Notes: generated by a model from the sequence alone, not told the origin. DNA of 64,000 nucleotides from JAALLB01 sp017643495 (GCA_965216105.1 OZ244147.1:3410001-3474000), one strand, 5' to 3'. Numbered from the stretch's first letter, positions 16,602 to 25,866 are shown. Program-made: numbers and translations.

Positions 16602-16685
16602 TTTTCCTCCCGGTTTGTTTTGTCCGTCATGGCAACATTCATCGTTGTGGCAAGATTGCACAGCTTGGCGAGAGAAAATTGCCAG

Positions 16686-17855
16686 TCAGTATGATTTTGG
16701 CAGCCCCAGAACGTGCTCCGAAAGATAGGACAGGATCAGGTTGGTAGAGATAGGCGCCACCTGATAGAGCCGTGTTTCACGGAATTTGCGCTCCACGTCA
16801 TATTCCTCGGCAAACCCGAAACCTCCATGGGTCTGTATGCAGACATTGGCAGCCTCGTTGGATGCATCGGCCGCGAGCATTTTTGCCATGTTTGCTTCTG
16901 CTCCGGGGTTTTCTCCTGCCTCGTATCGCCGCAGGGCTTCACGCACCATGAGTTCGGCAGCACGCATGTTTGCATATGCCTTTGCAATCGGAAACTGGAT
17001 CCCCTGGTTTTCGCCTATGGCCCGACCAAACACCCTGCGTTCGCCGGCATATTCCACAGCTTTGCCAATCAGCCATTTTGCGTCACCGATACATTCCGCC
17101 GCGATCAGGATGCGCTCAGCATTCATCCCGGACAATATGTATCGAAAGCCCTTGCCTTCCTCACCAACGAGGTTTTCTGCGGGCACCTTGAGGTTGTCAA
17201 AAAACACTTCGGTTGTTGCGTGGTTCATCATTGTACGGATCGGCCGGATGGACAGTCCGTTATCCCGCGCTTCCCTCATGTCCACCAGCAGGACAGACAA
17301 GCCGTGGGTTTTCTTCATGCCTTCTTCAAGTGGTGCCGTGCGGGCAAGCAGGATCATCAAGTCAGAATGTTCCGCCCGACTGGTCCAGATTTTCTGGCCA
17401 TTGACGACATAATGGTCTCCGTCGAGACGTGCAGTCGTGCGCAAGGAGCCTGTATCCGTGCCCGAACCGGGCTCTGTCACGCCGAATGCCTGCAGACGAA
17501 GGCTGCCATTGGCAATTGCCGGAAGATAACTCTCTTTCTGGGCTTGTGACCCATGCCTGAGGAGTGTTCCCATCGTGTACATCTGGGCATGACATGCACC
17601 GGCATTGCCACCGGACTTGTGTATCTCTTCAAGAATTGCAGCCCCGGCAGAAAGCGGCAGCCCTGCCCCGCCAAATTCTTCCGGTATCAAGGCTGCCAGC
17701 CACCCTGCTTTGGTTAGTTCACTTACAAACTCCTCAGGATAAGCCATCTCCCGATCAAGATTCCGCCAGTATTCTCCCGAGAAACGGGCGCAAAGCCGGG
17801 CGACCGCTTCCCTGATTTCACTGTAGTTATCAGTCGCATCCATATCCGATATCAT
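16686..17855 (-). CDS. Acyl-CoA dehydrogenase family protein
   Basis: 389 residues with the three ACAD domains: N-terminal helical part to about 125, middle beta domain with FGVTEPGSGTDTGSLRTTA and VNGQKIWTSRAEHSDLMI (FAD contacts), and C-terminal helical part with QTHGGFGFAEEYDVERKFRE. Where most acyl-CoA dehydrogenases have the EGT catalytic glutamate segment, this protein reads RLYQVAPIST, so the catalytic base must lie elsewhere, as in some subfamilies, or the activity differs. Downstream of a LysR gene (26 bases) and upstream of a CMD-family gene, all co-oriented. Likely oxidises an acyl-CoA with FAD and electron-transfer flavoprotein. An alternative start is the ATG at 17843. Confidence 0.88.
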   Translation of the reverse strand: MISDMDATDNYSEIREAVARLCARFSGEYWRNLDREMAYPEEFVSELTKAGWLAALIPEEFGGAGLPLSAGAAILEEIHKSGGNAGACHAQMYTMGTLLRHGSQAQKESYLPAIANGSLRLQAFGVTEPGSGTDTGSLRTTARLDGDHYVVNGQKIWTSRAEHSDLMILLARTAPLEEGMKKTHGLSVLLVDMREARDNGLSIRPIRTMMNHATTEVFFDNLKVPAENLVGEEGKGFRYILSGMNAERILIAAECIGDAKWLIGKAVEYAGERRVFGRAIGENQGIQFPIAKAYANMRAAELMVREALRRYEAGENPGAEANMAKMLAADASNEAANVCIQTHGGFGFAEEYDVERKFRETRLYQVAPISTNLILSYLSEHVLGLPKSY

Positions 17856-17881
17856 CCATTTTATGCTGAACGCCTGTTTCT

Positions 17882-18796
17882 TCAGGCGTTGTATTGTTCG
17901 AAACGCCCGGCAAGGTTTGTCGTAAGCTGCTCCAGAAAACGGGCTGAAGCAACCGGCAATGTCCTTCCTTTCAGATGACCAAGGAAAACGTAACCGTTGG
18001 GAACATCCAGGGCGTTGACTGGCACGGCAACGCGATCCGTGTCAGCAAGATTGTCAGGAGTGTTAACCGGTATTCCAAAAGACAATTGCTCCGGGTCCCG
18101 CTTGTAATCACGCAGAAAATCACGGCTGTCCGACTGGACTACGCATCGCAGATTGAGGCTGAGACGCAATGCCGACTGCTCCATAAGGTGACGAACGCCC
18201 CATGAAACTTCCGGCAGCACCATGGGAAATTCCGCACATTCGTAGAGACGCACCTGTTCCTTTCCCGCAAGGGGATGGGACTTGTTCATGATGCACAGGA
18301 TCGGTTGGCGAACATTGTAAATAACCTGGAAGTCGGTCAATTTCATCGGCTCGAATACAAGGGCAATGTCGGCGATGTATTCGGCAAGTGCACGCTCGAC
18401 TTCACCACGGAAATACTGGTTTACACGGAAGGTAACACCGGGAAATTCCCTTTGGTACAAGCGCACCTGTTCTGGCAAAAAACCACCCAGTATCTCGGGA
18501 CTTGATGCAATCGAGACCGACCCCCTTCGTTGACCTGACAGGTCTGCAATCTGGGACTGCACCCTTTCAAGGTCCGACATCTGGTTGCGAATGTGTTCGA
18601 GCAGAATTTCACCTGCAGTGTTCAACCGAACGCCAACGGGCAGGCGCTCGAAAATCGACACTCCCAATTCTTCCTCGATCGACAACAGCCGGCGGTTCAA
18701 AGCCGACGGCGTGATGGCGAGCAGCTCGGCTGCCTTGCGTATCGAGCCGGCCTTGGCGATGGCTTCCACGTATTTATAGGGCAGTAAATGACGCAT
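17882..18796 (-). CDS. LysR-family transcriptional regulator
   Basis: About 304 residues from ATG 18796, the start giving normal LysR length; ATG 18829 and GTG 18859 are in frame upstream. The helix-turn-helix is VEAIAKAGSIRKAAELLAIT followed by PSALNRRLLSIEEELGVSIF (residues about 9-50). The effector domain fills the rest. Located immediately before the acyl-CoA dehydrogenase on the same strand, it probably controls the downstream catabolic genes and maybe the importer, which differs from the commoner divergent LysR layout. The inducer is unknown. The upstream side faces the glnK promoter. Confidence 0.9.
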   Translation of the reverse strand: MRHLLPYKYVEAIAKAGSIRKAAELLAITPSALNRRLLSIEEELGVSIFERLPVGVRLNTAGEILLEHIRNQMSDLERVQSQIADLSGQRRGSVSIASSPEILGGFLPEQVRLYQREFPGVTFRVNQYFRGEVERALAEYIADIALVFEPMKLTDFQVIYNVRQPILCIMNKSHPLAGKEQVRLYECAEFPMVLPEVSWGVRHLMEQSALRLSLNLRCVVQSDSRDFLRDYKRDPEQLSFGIPVNTPDNLADTDRVAVPVNALDVPNGYVFLGHLKGRTLPVASARFLEQLTTNLAGRFEQYNA

Positions 18797-18840
18797 TTTT
18801 GCGCATGATTCCTTTGTAAAATGAGGCATTTTGAAGATGC

Positions 18841-18970
18841 GTTGCGTTTTTTGCAACACATATCCCGAAAATTAGCAACAGACAGCACCACCTGTCAAAG
18901 CTAACAATTCCGCCCGGGGGCTTGCTGGGTAGTTAGTCCTGTAGTCCCGACATGCATTTTGCATCAACAG
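18841..18970. promoter_or_regulatory. Divergent control region between lysR-type gene and glnK
   Basis: Contains two short dyads: GTTGC-N7-GCAAC (18841-18857) and ATGCA-TTT-TGCAT (18954-18966, just upstream of glnK). glnK-amtB operons are commonly activated by NtrC with sigma-54; I looked for a convincing GG-N10-GC element and found none, so the promoter class stays open. Confidence 0.3.
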
Positions 18971-18984
18971 GCAAAGGAAACCAC

Positions 18985-19323
18985 ATGAACATGATTATGG
19001 CGATCATCAAGCCGTTCAAACTTGATGAAGTCCGCAAGGCGCTGAGCGAAGTCGGCGTTGAAGGGCTGACCGTGACGGAAGTGAAAGGCTATGGCCGACA
19101 GAAAGGGCATACCGAAATTTATCGGGGCACCGAGTACGCCATCAATTTTCTTCCAAAGATCAAAATCGAGCTGGCTGTCAGTGAGGAACTGACTGACGCA
19201 GCAGTTGAGGCAATCACCTCGGCAGCGCGCACAGAACAGATCGGCGACGGAAAAATCTTCGTCTACGACATCAAACAGGCAGTCCGCATCCGTACCGGCG
19301 AGACCGGTGCCGACGCGCTTTGA
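18985..19323 (+). CDS. glnK: PII nitrogen regulatory protein
   Basis: 112 residues from ATG 18985, with AAAGGAA upstream; an earlier in-frame start adds 11 residues that PII proteins lack. The sequence is a textbook PII: IIKPFKLDEVRKAL, T-loop VKGYGRQKGHTEIYRGTEY with the uridylylation tyrosine at Y51, and the C-terminal DGKIFVYDIKQAVRIRTGE (ATP/2-oxoglutarate site). It senses 2-oxoglutarate and ATP/ADP and, when unmodified, plugs the ammonium channel AmtB. Directly upstream of amtB with a 24-base gap, so this copy is the GlnK paralogue. Confidence 0.96.
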   Translation: MNMIMAIIKPFKLDEVRKALSEVGVEGLTVTEVKGYGRQKGHTEIYRGTEYAINFLPKIKIELAVSEELTDAAVEAITSAARTEQIGDGKIFVYDIKQAVRIRTGETGADAL

Positions 19324-19347
19324 GCATATCAAGAACGGAATCATTCA

Positions 19348-20652
19348 ATGTCTAGAATTACAAAAACCCTAATTCCGCTGACAGCGGCGTTGCTTGCTGC
19401 CAGTGCACCCGCACTAGCACAGGAGCCGGCCGCACCTACGTCAGACGCACCTTTTGTCTTCAACACACTCCTCTTCCTGATGGGTGGCTTCCTGGTCATG
19501 TTCATGGCAGCAGGTTTCGCCATGCTTGAGGCGGGTCTGGTACGTTCCAAGAACGTTTCCATGCAATGCCTGAAGAACATCGCACTTTATTCCATTGCCG
19601 GCATCATGTTCTGGGTTTGTGGCTATAGCCTGATGTATACAGGCGTAACTGCTGACACAGGCTGGATCGGAACATTTGAACCCTACAGCTGGCCTGCTGC
19701 AGGCGAAGCCAATGAAGGCGACTATTCAGTTGCATCAGACTGGTTCTTCCAGATGGTTTTCTGTGCTGCAACAGCCTCTATCGTATCGGGAACTGTTGCC
19801 GAGCGCATCAAGCTCTGGCCTTTCCTGATCTTCGTTGCGATCCTTACCGGTGTCATGTACCCGATTTCGGGCTCCTGGCAGTGGGGTGCGGGTTGGCTTT
19901 CCGGGATGGGCTTCTCCGATTTTGCCGGTTCCACCATCGTTCACTCAGTAGGTGGGTGGGCTGCCTTGACCGGTGCCATCATCCTTGGCGCCCGCGCAGG
20001 CAAGTATTCCGAAGACGGCCGTGTCCTGCCATTGCCGGGTTCCAATATTCCGCTCGCAACACTGGGCACCTTTATCCTGTGGCTCGGCTGGTTCGGCTTC
20101 AATGGTGGTTCGCAGCTTGCGTTTGGTGACAATGCCAATGCATCTGATGTTTCACGGATTTTCATCAACACCAATCTGGCAGCTTGTGGTGGTGTGGTTG
20201 TTTCCATGCTTCTCATGCAGCTGATGTACAAGAAAGTTGATGTCACGATGGCGCTCAACGGCGCACTTGCCGGCCTTGTCTCGATCACTGCCGAGCCTCT
20301 CATGCCAAGCCCGCTTGCCGCAATTCTTATCGGTGGCGTTGGCGGTGTGATCGTGGTGTTGACAGTGCCATTGCTTGACAAGCTGAAAATCGATGATGTT
20401 GTCGGTGCAATTCCGGTACACCTTTTTGCCGGCATGTGGGGCACGCTTGCTGTGCCACTTACCAACAGTGGTGCAAGCTTCGGCACACAGATTGTCGGCA
20501 TCCTGGCCTACGGTGCATTTACAATCGTCTGTTCCGCAATCCTGTGGAGCATACTTAAGTTCACCATCGGCCTGCGCATCTCCGAAGAAGAAGAAACACT
20601 TGGCCTCGACAAGACCGAGGTTGGTGTAGAGGCTTATCCGGAGTTCCGTTAA
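19348..20652 (+). CDS. amtB: Ammonium transporter
   Basis: 434 residues: a cleavable signal peptide (ALLAASAPALAQ) followed by 11 transmembrane helices, as in AmtB. The twin pore histidines are seen in STIVHSVGGWAALTG and AIPVHLFAGMWGT. Other Amt signatures are FAMLEAGLVRSKN and GTVAERIKLWPFL. It conducts ammonium across the inner membrane and is gated by the GlnK encoded just upstream. The cytoplasmic tail (RISEEEETLGLDKTEVGVEAYPEF) is standard. Followed by a stem-loop, so the operon ends here. Confidence 0.97.
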   Translation: MSRITKTLIPLTAALLAASAPALAQEPAAPTSDAPFVFNTLLFLMGGFLVMFMAAGFAMLEAGLVRSKNVSMQCLKNIALYSIAGIMFWVCGYSLMYTGVTADTGWIGTFEPYSWPAAGEANEGDYSVASDWFFQMVFCAATASIVSGTVAERIKLWPFLIFVAILTGVMYPISGSWQWGAGWLSGMGFSDFAGSTIVHSVGGWAALTGAIILGARAGKYSEDGRVLPLPGSNIPLATLGTFILWLGWFGFNGGSQLAFGDNANASDVSRIFINTNLAACGGVVVSMLLMQLMYKKVDVTMALNGALAGLVSITAEPLMPSPLAAILIGGVGGVIVVLTVPLLDKLKIDDVVGAIPVHLFAGMWGTLAVPLTNSGASFGTQIVGILAYGAFTIVCSAILWSILKFTIGLRISEEEETLGLDKTEVGVEAYPEFR

Positions 20653-20671
20653 TCGGATTTTCGGACAAGAC

Positions 20672-20711
20672 GGGCGGTTATCTGGCCAAACCCAGCAGAG
20701 GATAACCGCCC
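20672..20711 (+). terminator. Stem-loop after amtB
   Basis: Perfect 11-base arms GGGCGGTTATC and GATAACCGCCC around an 18-base loop, 20 bases after the amtB stop. A second dyad, CCAACCG/CGGTTGG (20741-20758), followed by GGCGGTTTGTTGTTT, lies between the convergent amtB and recR genes. Together they probably end glnK-amtB transcription; neither has a perfect U-tract. Confidence 0.6.
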
Positions 20712-20790
20712 CGCAAAAATTTGCTGGGAAAGCAGCCACTCCAACCGCCACCGGTTGGGGCGGTTTGTTGTTTCATATCTTGACGGGAAA

Positions 20791-21411
20791 CTAGAAATCA
20801 CTGCGGCTTTTTATTGCAGCGGCAAGCGTGCCTTCATCGAGATAGTCAAGCTCTCCACCGACCGGCACCCCGTGCGCAAGCCGCGTAATGCGTACAGACA
20901 GACCATCCAGACGATCGGTGATATAATGGGCTGTAGTCTGGCCTTCCACCGTCGCATTTACAGCTACGATCAGTTCGAGCGGGGCTTGCCTGCTCTCGGC
21001 ACCTTGTGACACACGGTCGATGAGGGCATCAATGTTCAACTCTTCAGGGCCGATACCATCAAGCGGGGAAAGCGTTCCACCCAACACATGATACAAGGCA
21101 TTGACCGCCTCGGCCCGTTCAAGCGCCCACAGGTCCGACACGTCCTCGACGACAACAATCACTCCGTGATCGCGTTTCGGATCCTGACAGATTGTACACG
21201 GATTTGCCGTATCGACATTTCCGCAGATGGAACACTCGCTTACTTTTTCCGCTGCATCCGCCGCAGCATGTGCAAGCGGCTTCAGCAAATGGTCCTTCTT
21301 CTTGATCAGGTGCAGGGCAGCACGACGTGCGGAGCGTGGCCCAAGTCCGGGCACTTTCGAAAGCAGCTGTATGAGGGTTTCGATCTCGGGACCGGTGACA
21401 CGTTTTGGCAT
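20791..21411 (-). CDS. recR: Recombination protein RecR
   Basis: 206 residues. Helix-hairpin-helix region LLSKVPGLGPRSARRAALHL, four-cysteine zinc finger CSICGNVDTANPCTIC at about 57-72, and a Toprim domain (GVIVVVEDVSDLWALERA through LELIVAVNATVEGQTTAHYI). RecR, with RecF/RecO, loads RecA on gapped DNA. It is the third gene of the classic dnaX-ybaB-recR order, 14 bases after ybaB. Length and motifs are normal. Confidence 0.96.
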   Translation of the reverse strand: MPKRVTGPEIETLIQLLSKVPGLGPRSARRAALHLIKKKDHLLKPLAHAAADAAEKVSECSICGNVDTANPCTICQDPKRDHGVIVVVEDVSDLWALERAEAVNALYHVLGGTLSPLDGIGPEELNIDALIDRVSQGAESRQAPLELIVAVNATVEGQTTAHYITDRLDGLSVRITRLAHGVPVGGELDYLDEGTLAAAIKSRSDF

Positions 21412-21425
21412 GACAAATGCACGCT

Positions 21426-21749
21426 TCAGAAGGGCAGTTTCATACCCGGGGGAAGCGGCATGCCGGCTGTCAGTTCCTGGGTTTTTCTCGCAGTCTCTTC
21501 CTCGACCTTCTGCTTTGCATCATTGTGGGCTGCTACAATCAAATCCTCTAGAATATCCTGCTCGCCCTCTTTCATGAGGCTAGGGTCAATTTCCACAGAT
21601 GCCATCTGCCCCTTGCCTGTCAGGGTCACCTTTACAAGACCTGCACCGGAAACGCCTTCAGCAGTTAACTCCGCAAGCTCATCCTGCATGGATTGCATTT
21701 TTGACTGCATTTCCTTGGCCTGCTTCATCAGATTCATCAGGTCTTTCAT
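21426..21749 (-). CDS. YbaB/EbfC nucleoid-associated protein
   Basis: 107 residues: N-terminal coiled coil rich in M, K and Q (LMNLMKQAKEMQSKMQSMQD) and the family signature GLVKVTLTGKGQMASVEIDP. These small dimeric proteins bind DNA and lie between dnaX and recR across bacteria, as here. The C-terminus ends in a proline/glycine-rich tail (GMPLPPGMKLPF), typical of alphaproteobacterial versions. Confidence 0.95.
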   Translation of the reverse strand: MKDLMNLMKQAKEMQSKMQSMQDELAELTAEGVSGAGLVKVTLTGKGQMASVEIDPSLMKEGEQDILEDLIVAAHNDAKQKVEEETARKTQELTAGMPLPPGMKLPF

Positions 21750-21805
21750 GTCATTACCTTTTCGATTGCGTCAGGTTTGAGTCGATGGCTGTCCATTATC
21801 GGAAG

Positions 21806-23653
21806 CTATTCGAAAAACCCGTCGAGATTGTCATCAGATTCATCGGCTACAGGCGCAACCGGCTCCATATCATCCTGACGGATGCGGATGTCAACAATGC
21901 GCGAGCCAGGGAACAGGGCCAGAATTTCGTCAACAGCCGGATCGTTTCGTGCCGTATCCATCTGGGCAGCGGCTTCGGCAGCTTCAACCTCTGCCAGCGT
22001 TGGCTGGCCTTCCTCGCTGCTGACAGAGAGTATCCACCGCTTGCCGGTCCATTCCTCCAAACGGGCAGAAAGCCGGGCAAGAAAATCCTTGGGCGGATTT
22101 TCAACAAGATTCATTTCCATACGCCCGTCCGCGAAGGATACGAGCCGGACGTGTCTCTTGATGACCTGCTTCATGGCAAGATCACGTTTGTCTTCAACAA
22201 GGAATATCAGTTCGTCAAACGAGTTAAGGCTACGTCCTACAGGTGCTTCGCCACGGGTTGTGTCCGCCGGATCTGCTTGTGGCTGCGGTTTGCGCATCGC
22301 CACGACATTTCCACCTGATGAGGCTGTCTGCATTGTCGGTGGCGGGCTCCCGGTACCGGTCGGCGCCCCCCCGGAAGGTCCGGCATCTGATGCAATGGTA
22401 GCAGACATTCCGGATTGGACCGGGGAATGTGTGCTGCCAGATGATTGTGTTACCCCGTTACCCTGGTCACCGCTACCCAGTTCCTTGAGCAATTCGTCGG
22501 GTGTTGGCAGGCTCGAGGCATGTGCCATGCGTACCAGCACCATTTCAGCTACAACAAGCGGACGTTCTGCTGCATTCACTTCAGCCAGACCCTTGAGAAG
22601 CATTTGCCATGCACGACCCAGAATGCGTACAGAAAGTTTTTCGGCAAATTCCTTGCCCCGCACCCTCTCCACTTCAGAAAGCGCATTGTCCTGACCTGTC
22701 TCGGGTACATATTTGAGACGCGTAACAAGATGGATGAAATCAGCAAGATCAGTCAGCACAACCGATGGCTCTGCACCGGTATCGTACTGGGACTTCAACT
22801 CTGCCAGTGCAGCCGCCACATCACCCTTCATCAGATGTTCGAAGAGATCCACAATCCGGGCCCGGTCGGAAAGGCCAAGCATGTCCCTCATCATTTCGGA
22901 GTTCAGGCTTACACCGTCACCACCCTCGCCCAGTCCGTGGGCAATTGCCTGATCCAGAATGGAAAGTGCGTCCCTTACCGAGCCTTCGGCAGCGCGGGCA
23001 ACCATGGCAAGTGCATCCGGCTCAGCCTTGACGTCTTCCTGCTCACACACGCTTGCGAGATGCGCGCTCAATGTTCCTGCCTCGATGCGTCTCAGGTCAA
23101 AGCGCTGACAGCGCGACAATACCGTGACCGGCACTTTGCGGATTTCCGTCGTGGCAAAAATGAATTTCAGGTGCTCGGGCGGCTCCTCAAGTGTTTTCAA
23201 CAACCCATTGAAAGCACTTTTCGAGAGCATGTGCACCTCGTCAATAATGTAGACCTTGTAACGCGCCTGGGTTGGCCGGTACTGGGCAGACTCGATCAGG
23301 TCGCGAATATCATCAATTCCGGTATGCGATGCGGCATCCATCTCGATGACATCCATGTGCCTGCCCTCAACGATCGCGCGGCAGTGCCTGCCCTCCTGCT
23401 TCAAATCAATCTGGGGCTGCGAAACCTCGTCAGTTTCGTAATTCAGGGCACGGGCCAGAATGCGGGCGGTTGTGGTCTTGCCAACCCCCCGGACACCGGT
23501 CAGCATGTAGGCTTGTGCAATACGGTTCAGCCGAAAGGCGTTTGAAAGGGTGCGGACCATCGGTTCCTGCCCGATCAGGTCATCGAAAACCTGAGGGCGG
23601 TATTTTCGTGCCAGCACACGATAGGGCTGTTGACGGACGGATTCCTCGCTCAT
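21806..23653 (-). CDS. dnaX: DNA polymerase III subunit gamma/tau
   Basis: 615 residues. AAA+ clamp-loader module: Walker A GVRGVGKT at 53-60, Walker B IIDEVHMLSKSAFNGLL, sensor 1 FIFATTEIRKVP, SRC motif LSRCQRFD. The zinc-binding cysteine set present in many DnaX proteins is reduced here to a lone C in EGRHCRAIVEGR, as I recall for other Rhizobiales. Residues about 400-475 are a Ser/Gly/Pro/Thr-rich linker, followed by the tau domain that contacts the polymerase and helicase. AAGG precedes the ATG. No A- or T-rich slippage site for a gamma form was looked for in detail. Confidence 0.96.
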   Translation of the reverse strand: MSEESVRQQPYRVLARKYRPQVFDDLIGQEPMVRTLSNAFRLNRIAQAYMLTGVRGVGKTTTARILARALNYETDEVSQPQIDLKQEGRHCRAIVEGRHMDVIEMDAASHTGIDDIRDLIESAQYRPTQARYKVYIIDEVHMLSKSAFNGLLKTLEEPPEHLKFIFATTEIRKVPVTVLSRCQRFDLRRIEAGTLSAHLASVCEQEDVKAEPDALAMVARAAEGSVRDALSILDQAIAHGLGEGGDGVSLNSEMMRDMLGLSDRARIVDLFEHLMKGDVAAALAELKSQYDTGAEPSVVLTDLADFIHLVTRLKYVPETGQDNALSEVERVRGKEFAEKLSVRILGRAWQMLLKGLAEVNAAERPLVVAEMVLVRMAHASSLPTPDELLKELGSGDQGNGVTQSSGSTHSPVQSGMSATIASDAGPSGGAPTGTGSPPPTMQTASSGGNVVAMRKPQPQADPADTTRGEAPVGRSLNSFDELIFLVEDKRDLAMKQVIKRHVRLVSFADGRMEMNLVENPPKDFLARLSARLEEWTGKRWILSVSSEEGQPTLAEVEAAEAAAQMDTARNDPAVDEILALFPGSRIVDIRIRQDDMEPVAPVADESDDNLDGFFE

Positions 23654-23788
23654 GACAACCTTATAGCGCGGATGATGGAAACGGATACAGGGGCAAAAGA
23701 ATTATTCAGCCGAAATTTCCCGATTCATGTCTCGGCATCACTGCGAACCCTGCTGGCAAGCAGAATGGCAAAATGTGTGTGGTGAGGG

Positions 23789-23888
23789 TGGAAGACCGGA
23801 AAAGATGACCCGGGAAAAACTCGACTGGGCTGCTTCCTTCCGGACCTGACCCGATGGGCAAGGAACCCGTCCATCACCGGCCTTCCAA
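23789..23888 (-). ncRNA. ffs: Signal recognition particle RNA, small (4.5S) type
   Basis: The minus strand carries the near-invariant SRP helix 8 core GGTCAGGTCCGGAAGGAAGC at about 23856-23830. The ends pair: TGGAAGGCCGG (from 23887) with CCGGTCTTCCA (to 23789), one G-U pair, giving a single long hairpin of about 100 bases as expected of the Ffh-binding small SRP RNA. It lies upstream of dnaX in the same orientation, a frequent alphaproteobacterial position. The ends are set from the pairing and are good to a few bases. Confidence 0.92.
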
Positions 23889-24033
23889 CTCTCATATCGT
23901 ATTTTTTGCCCGACAATACAAGGGATGGAATAATTTTTGCTACCAGACAGATCTGTGAGAATGCAGATGTTGGAAAATGCTTCATCATGGTGTTACCGTC
24001 CGCACCAAGATCAGTCAGGCAGGAGAAAAACTC

Positions 24034-25086
24034 ATGGCCAAGTTCCAGAACATCATCGAAACCGTAGGCAACACACCTGCGGTTCGCATCAACCGCCTCG
24101 CACCGGAAGGCATCAACCTTTATGTGAAGGTGGAAGCCTTTAATCCGCTCGGATCGGTGAAGGACCGTCTTGCACTCGGTGTGATCGAGGCAGCAGAAAA
24201 AAGCGGAGAACTCAAGCCGGGCATGACCGTGGTTGAAGCGACAAGCGGCAATACGGGTATAGGGCTTGCCATGGTCTGTGCTGCAAAAGGCTACCCGCTG
24301 GTCATTACCATGGCAGAAAGCTTCAGTGTTGAACGTCGTCGCCTGATGCGCTTTCTGGGGGCCAAGGTTGTGCTCACTCCTGCCAAGGAAAAAGGCACAG
24401 GCATGGTGAAGAAGGCTGTGGAACTTGCAGAAAAACACGGTTGGTTCCAGACACGCCAATTCGAAAACGAGGCAAATCCTGACATCCACGAACGGACCAC
24501 TGCTCAGGAAATTCTCAAGGATTTCGAGGGAGAGGCCCTTGATTACTGGGTAACCGGGTTCGGCACAGGTGGCACACTCAACGGTGTTGGCCGGGTTCTT
24601 TCCAAAGAGCGCCCCGAAACCAAGATCATCCTGAGTGAACCGGCTGATGCCGCAATGGTTACCAGTGGCGTTGAGCAAGACAGGAATCCTGACGGCTCGG
24701 CAGCAACCAGCCATCCGTCCTTCAAACCCCATCCAATTCAGGGTTGGAGCCCGGACTTCATTCCCCAGATTACAGAAAACGCCCTGAAAATGGACTTTGT
24801 TGACGAATTGCACACGGTCAGTGGCGCAGACGCCATGAAATGTTCCCGGGACCTTGCAACGCACGAGGGAATTTTCTGCGGCGTTTCAAGTGGCGCAACA
24901 TTTGCCACCGCACTTGAAGTGGCAAAAAAGGCGCCAAAAGGCTCAACCATCCTTTGCATGCTGCCGGACACCGGGGAACGCTACCTGTCGACTCCGTTAT
25001 TCGCGGATATCGAAGCGGAAATGAATGACGAAGAGCTGGAAATCTCCAACTCTACACCCGGATATCATCGTCCAAATCCGTCATGA
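24034..25086 (+). CDS. cysK: Cysteine synthase (O-acetylserine sulfhydrylase)
   Basis: 350 residues from ATG 24034, preceded by AGGAG with good spacing; an upstream in-frame start would add 19 unconvincing residues. PLP lysine is K43 in NPLGSVKDR; the substrate loop is TSGNTGIG; GTGGTLNGVGR binds the PLP phosphate. It converts O-acetyl-L-serine and sulfide to L-cysteine in the cytoplasm. About 30-40 residues longer than typical CysK (310-320), with an acidic, low-complexity C-terminal tail (NDEELEISNSTPGYHRPNPS) that replaces the usual ending; the cystathionine beta-synthase relatives were considered but no CBS domains are present. Confidence 0.92.
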   Translation: MAKFQNIIETVGNTPAVRINRLAPEGINLYVKVEAFNPLGSVKDRLALGVIEAAEKSGELKPGMTVVEATSGNTGIGLAMVCAAKGYPLVITMAESFSVERRRLMRFLGAKVVLTPAKEKGTGMVKKAVELAEKHGWFQTRQFENEANPDIHERTTAQEILKDFEGEALDYWVTGFGTGGTLNGVGRVLSKERPETKIILSEPADAAMVTSGVEQDRNPDGSAATSHPSFKPHPIQGWSPDFIPQITENALKMDFVDELHTVSGADAMKCSRDLATHEGIFCGVSSGATFATALEVAKKAPKGSTILCMLPDTGERYLSTPLFADIEAEMNDEELEISNSTPGYHRPNPS

Positions 25087-25122
25087 CAAGAAAGCAGGTG
25101 AATGCCGGGCAATACAACTTGC

Positions 25123-25866
25123 TCAGGCATTCACGCTCACCTGGCTTTCAAGGTGCTCCCTAAGGTCATCCGGGATAGACAGATACATGGCAAGGTCGTC
25201 GAGATAGGCTTTCTCGCTCGGATGGTCCGGATCAATTGCCAGACGAGAAACCAGATATATTTCTGATGCCTGCTCCAAACCTTTGGAAAGTGCGGCTATC
25301 TGACGTATGTCAGGCGGGTTCTGGAGTGTATCGAAAACTAGCGCCTTGTCTTCTGCATCCATATCCATCCGGTTAACGGCGTCGAATATCGAACGCTGTT
25401 CATCCCGGTCGATATGCCCATCTGCATTGGCGGCGGCTATCATTGCCTTGACCAGGGTCAACTGCAGCGGCTTGCCATCTCCGGCATTGTTTGTTGAGGC
25501 ATCAAACTTGGCTATTTCCGCATTTTCTTCATGAGAGATTGCAGCAGGCGTCGCAGATGGTGCCTTTCCTGACTGCCAGTTTCTGTATGCCTTGTATGCA
25601 AAAGCGCCCAGCAAGGCGGTGCCGCCTACTGCCATGGCACCCCCGGCCAGCTTTCCAGCCGTTTTGCGAGCCTTCTTGTTGCCAACCAGAATACCGAGCA
25701 AACCACCAGCAGCCAGTCCACCCATTGCCCCTCCGGGCATTTTGTTGAGAATATCGGATATGCCTTGCTGTCCTGTTTGCTGGTTCGAAGCCTGTTCTGA
25801 AGTTCCGGACTGTTGTCCACCGATCAGTTGATCGAAAAGCTGGTTGAGACTCATTTTCCTCGCCAT
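25123..25866 (-). CDS. DUF533/TerB-like membrane-associated protein
   Basis: 247 residues in three parts: a Gln/Ser/Gly-rich N-terminus (about 1-45), a glycine-rich hydrophobic hairpin (GGAMGGLAAGGLLGILVG and GGAMAVGGTALLGAFAYKAY, about 48-108) and a helical TerB-like domain (about 145-247) with acidic metal-binding character (ANADGHIDRDEQRSIFDAV). This is the DUF533 (YebE-like) architecture, whose function is unknown. Convergent with cysK; the two stops are about 36 bases apart and a 9-base inverted repeat (25098-25106 with 25126-25134) bridges them. Confidence 0.85.
   Translation of the reverse strand: MARKMSLNQLFDQLIGGQQSGTSEQASNQQTGQQGISDILNKMPGGAMGGLAAGGLLGILVGNKKARKTAGKLAGGAMAVGGTALLGAFAYKAYRNWQSGKAPSATPAAISHEENAEIAKFDASTNNAGDGKPLQLTLVKAMIAAANADGHIDRDEQRSIFDAVNRMDMDAEDKALVFDTLQNPPDIRQIAALSKGLEQASEIYLVSRLAIDPDHPSEKAYLDDLAMYLSIPDDLREHLESQVSVNA

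Noticed and set aside
22445..23545. 366-codon plus-strand frame opposite dnaX
   Set aside because: Antisense to well-supported dnaX; Cys/His-rich shadow composition.
23725..24864. Long minus-strand open frame (379 codons) across the SRP RNA and cysK
   Set aside because: It is the antisense shadow of cysK and runs through the SRP RNA; it shows no recognisable domain.
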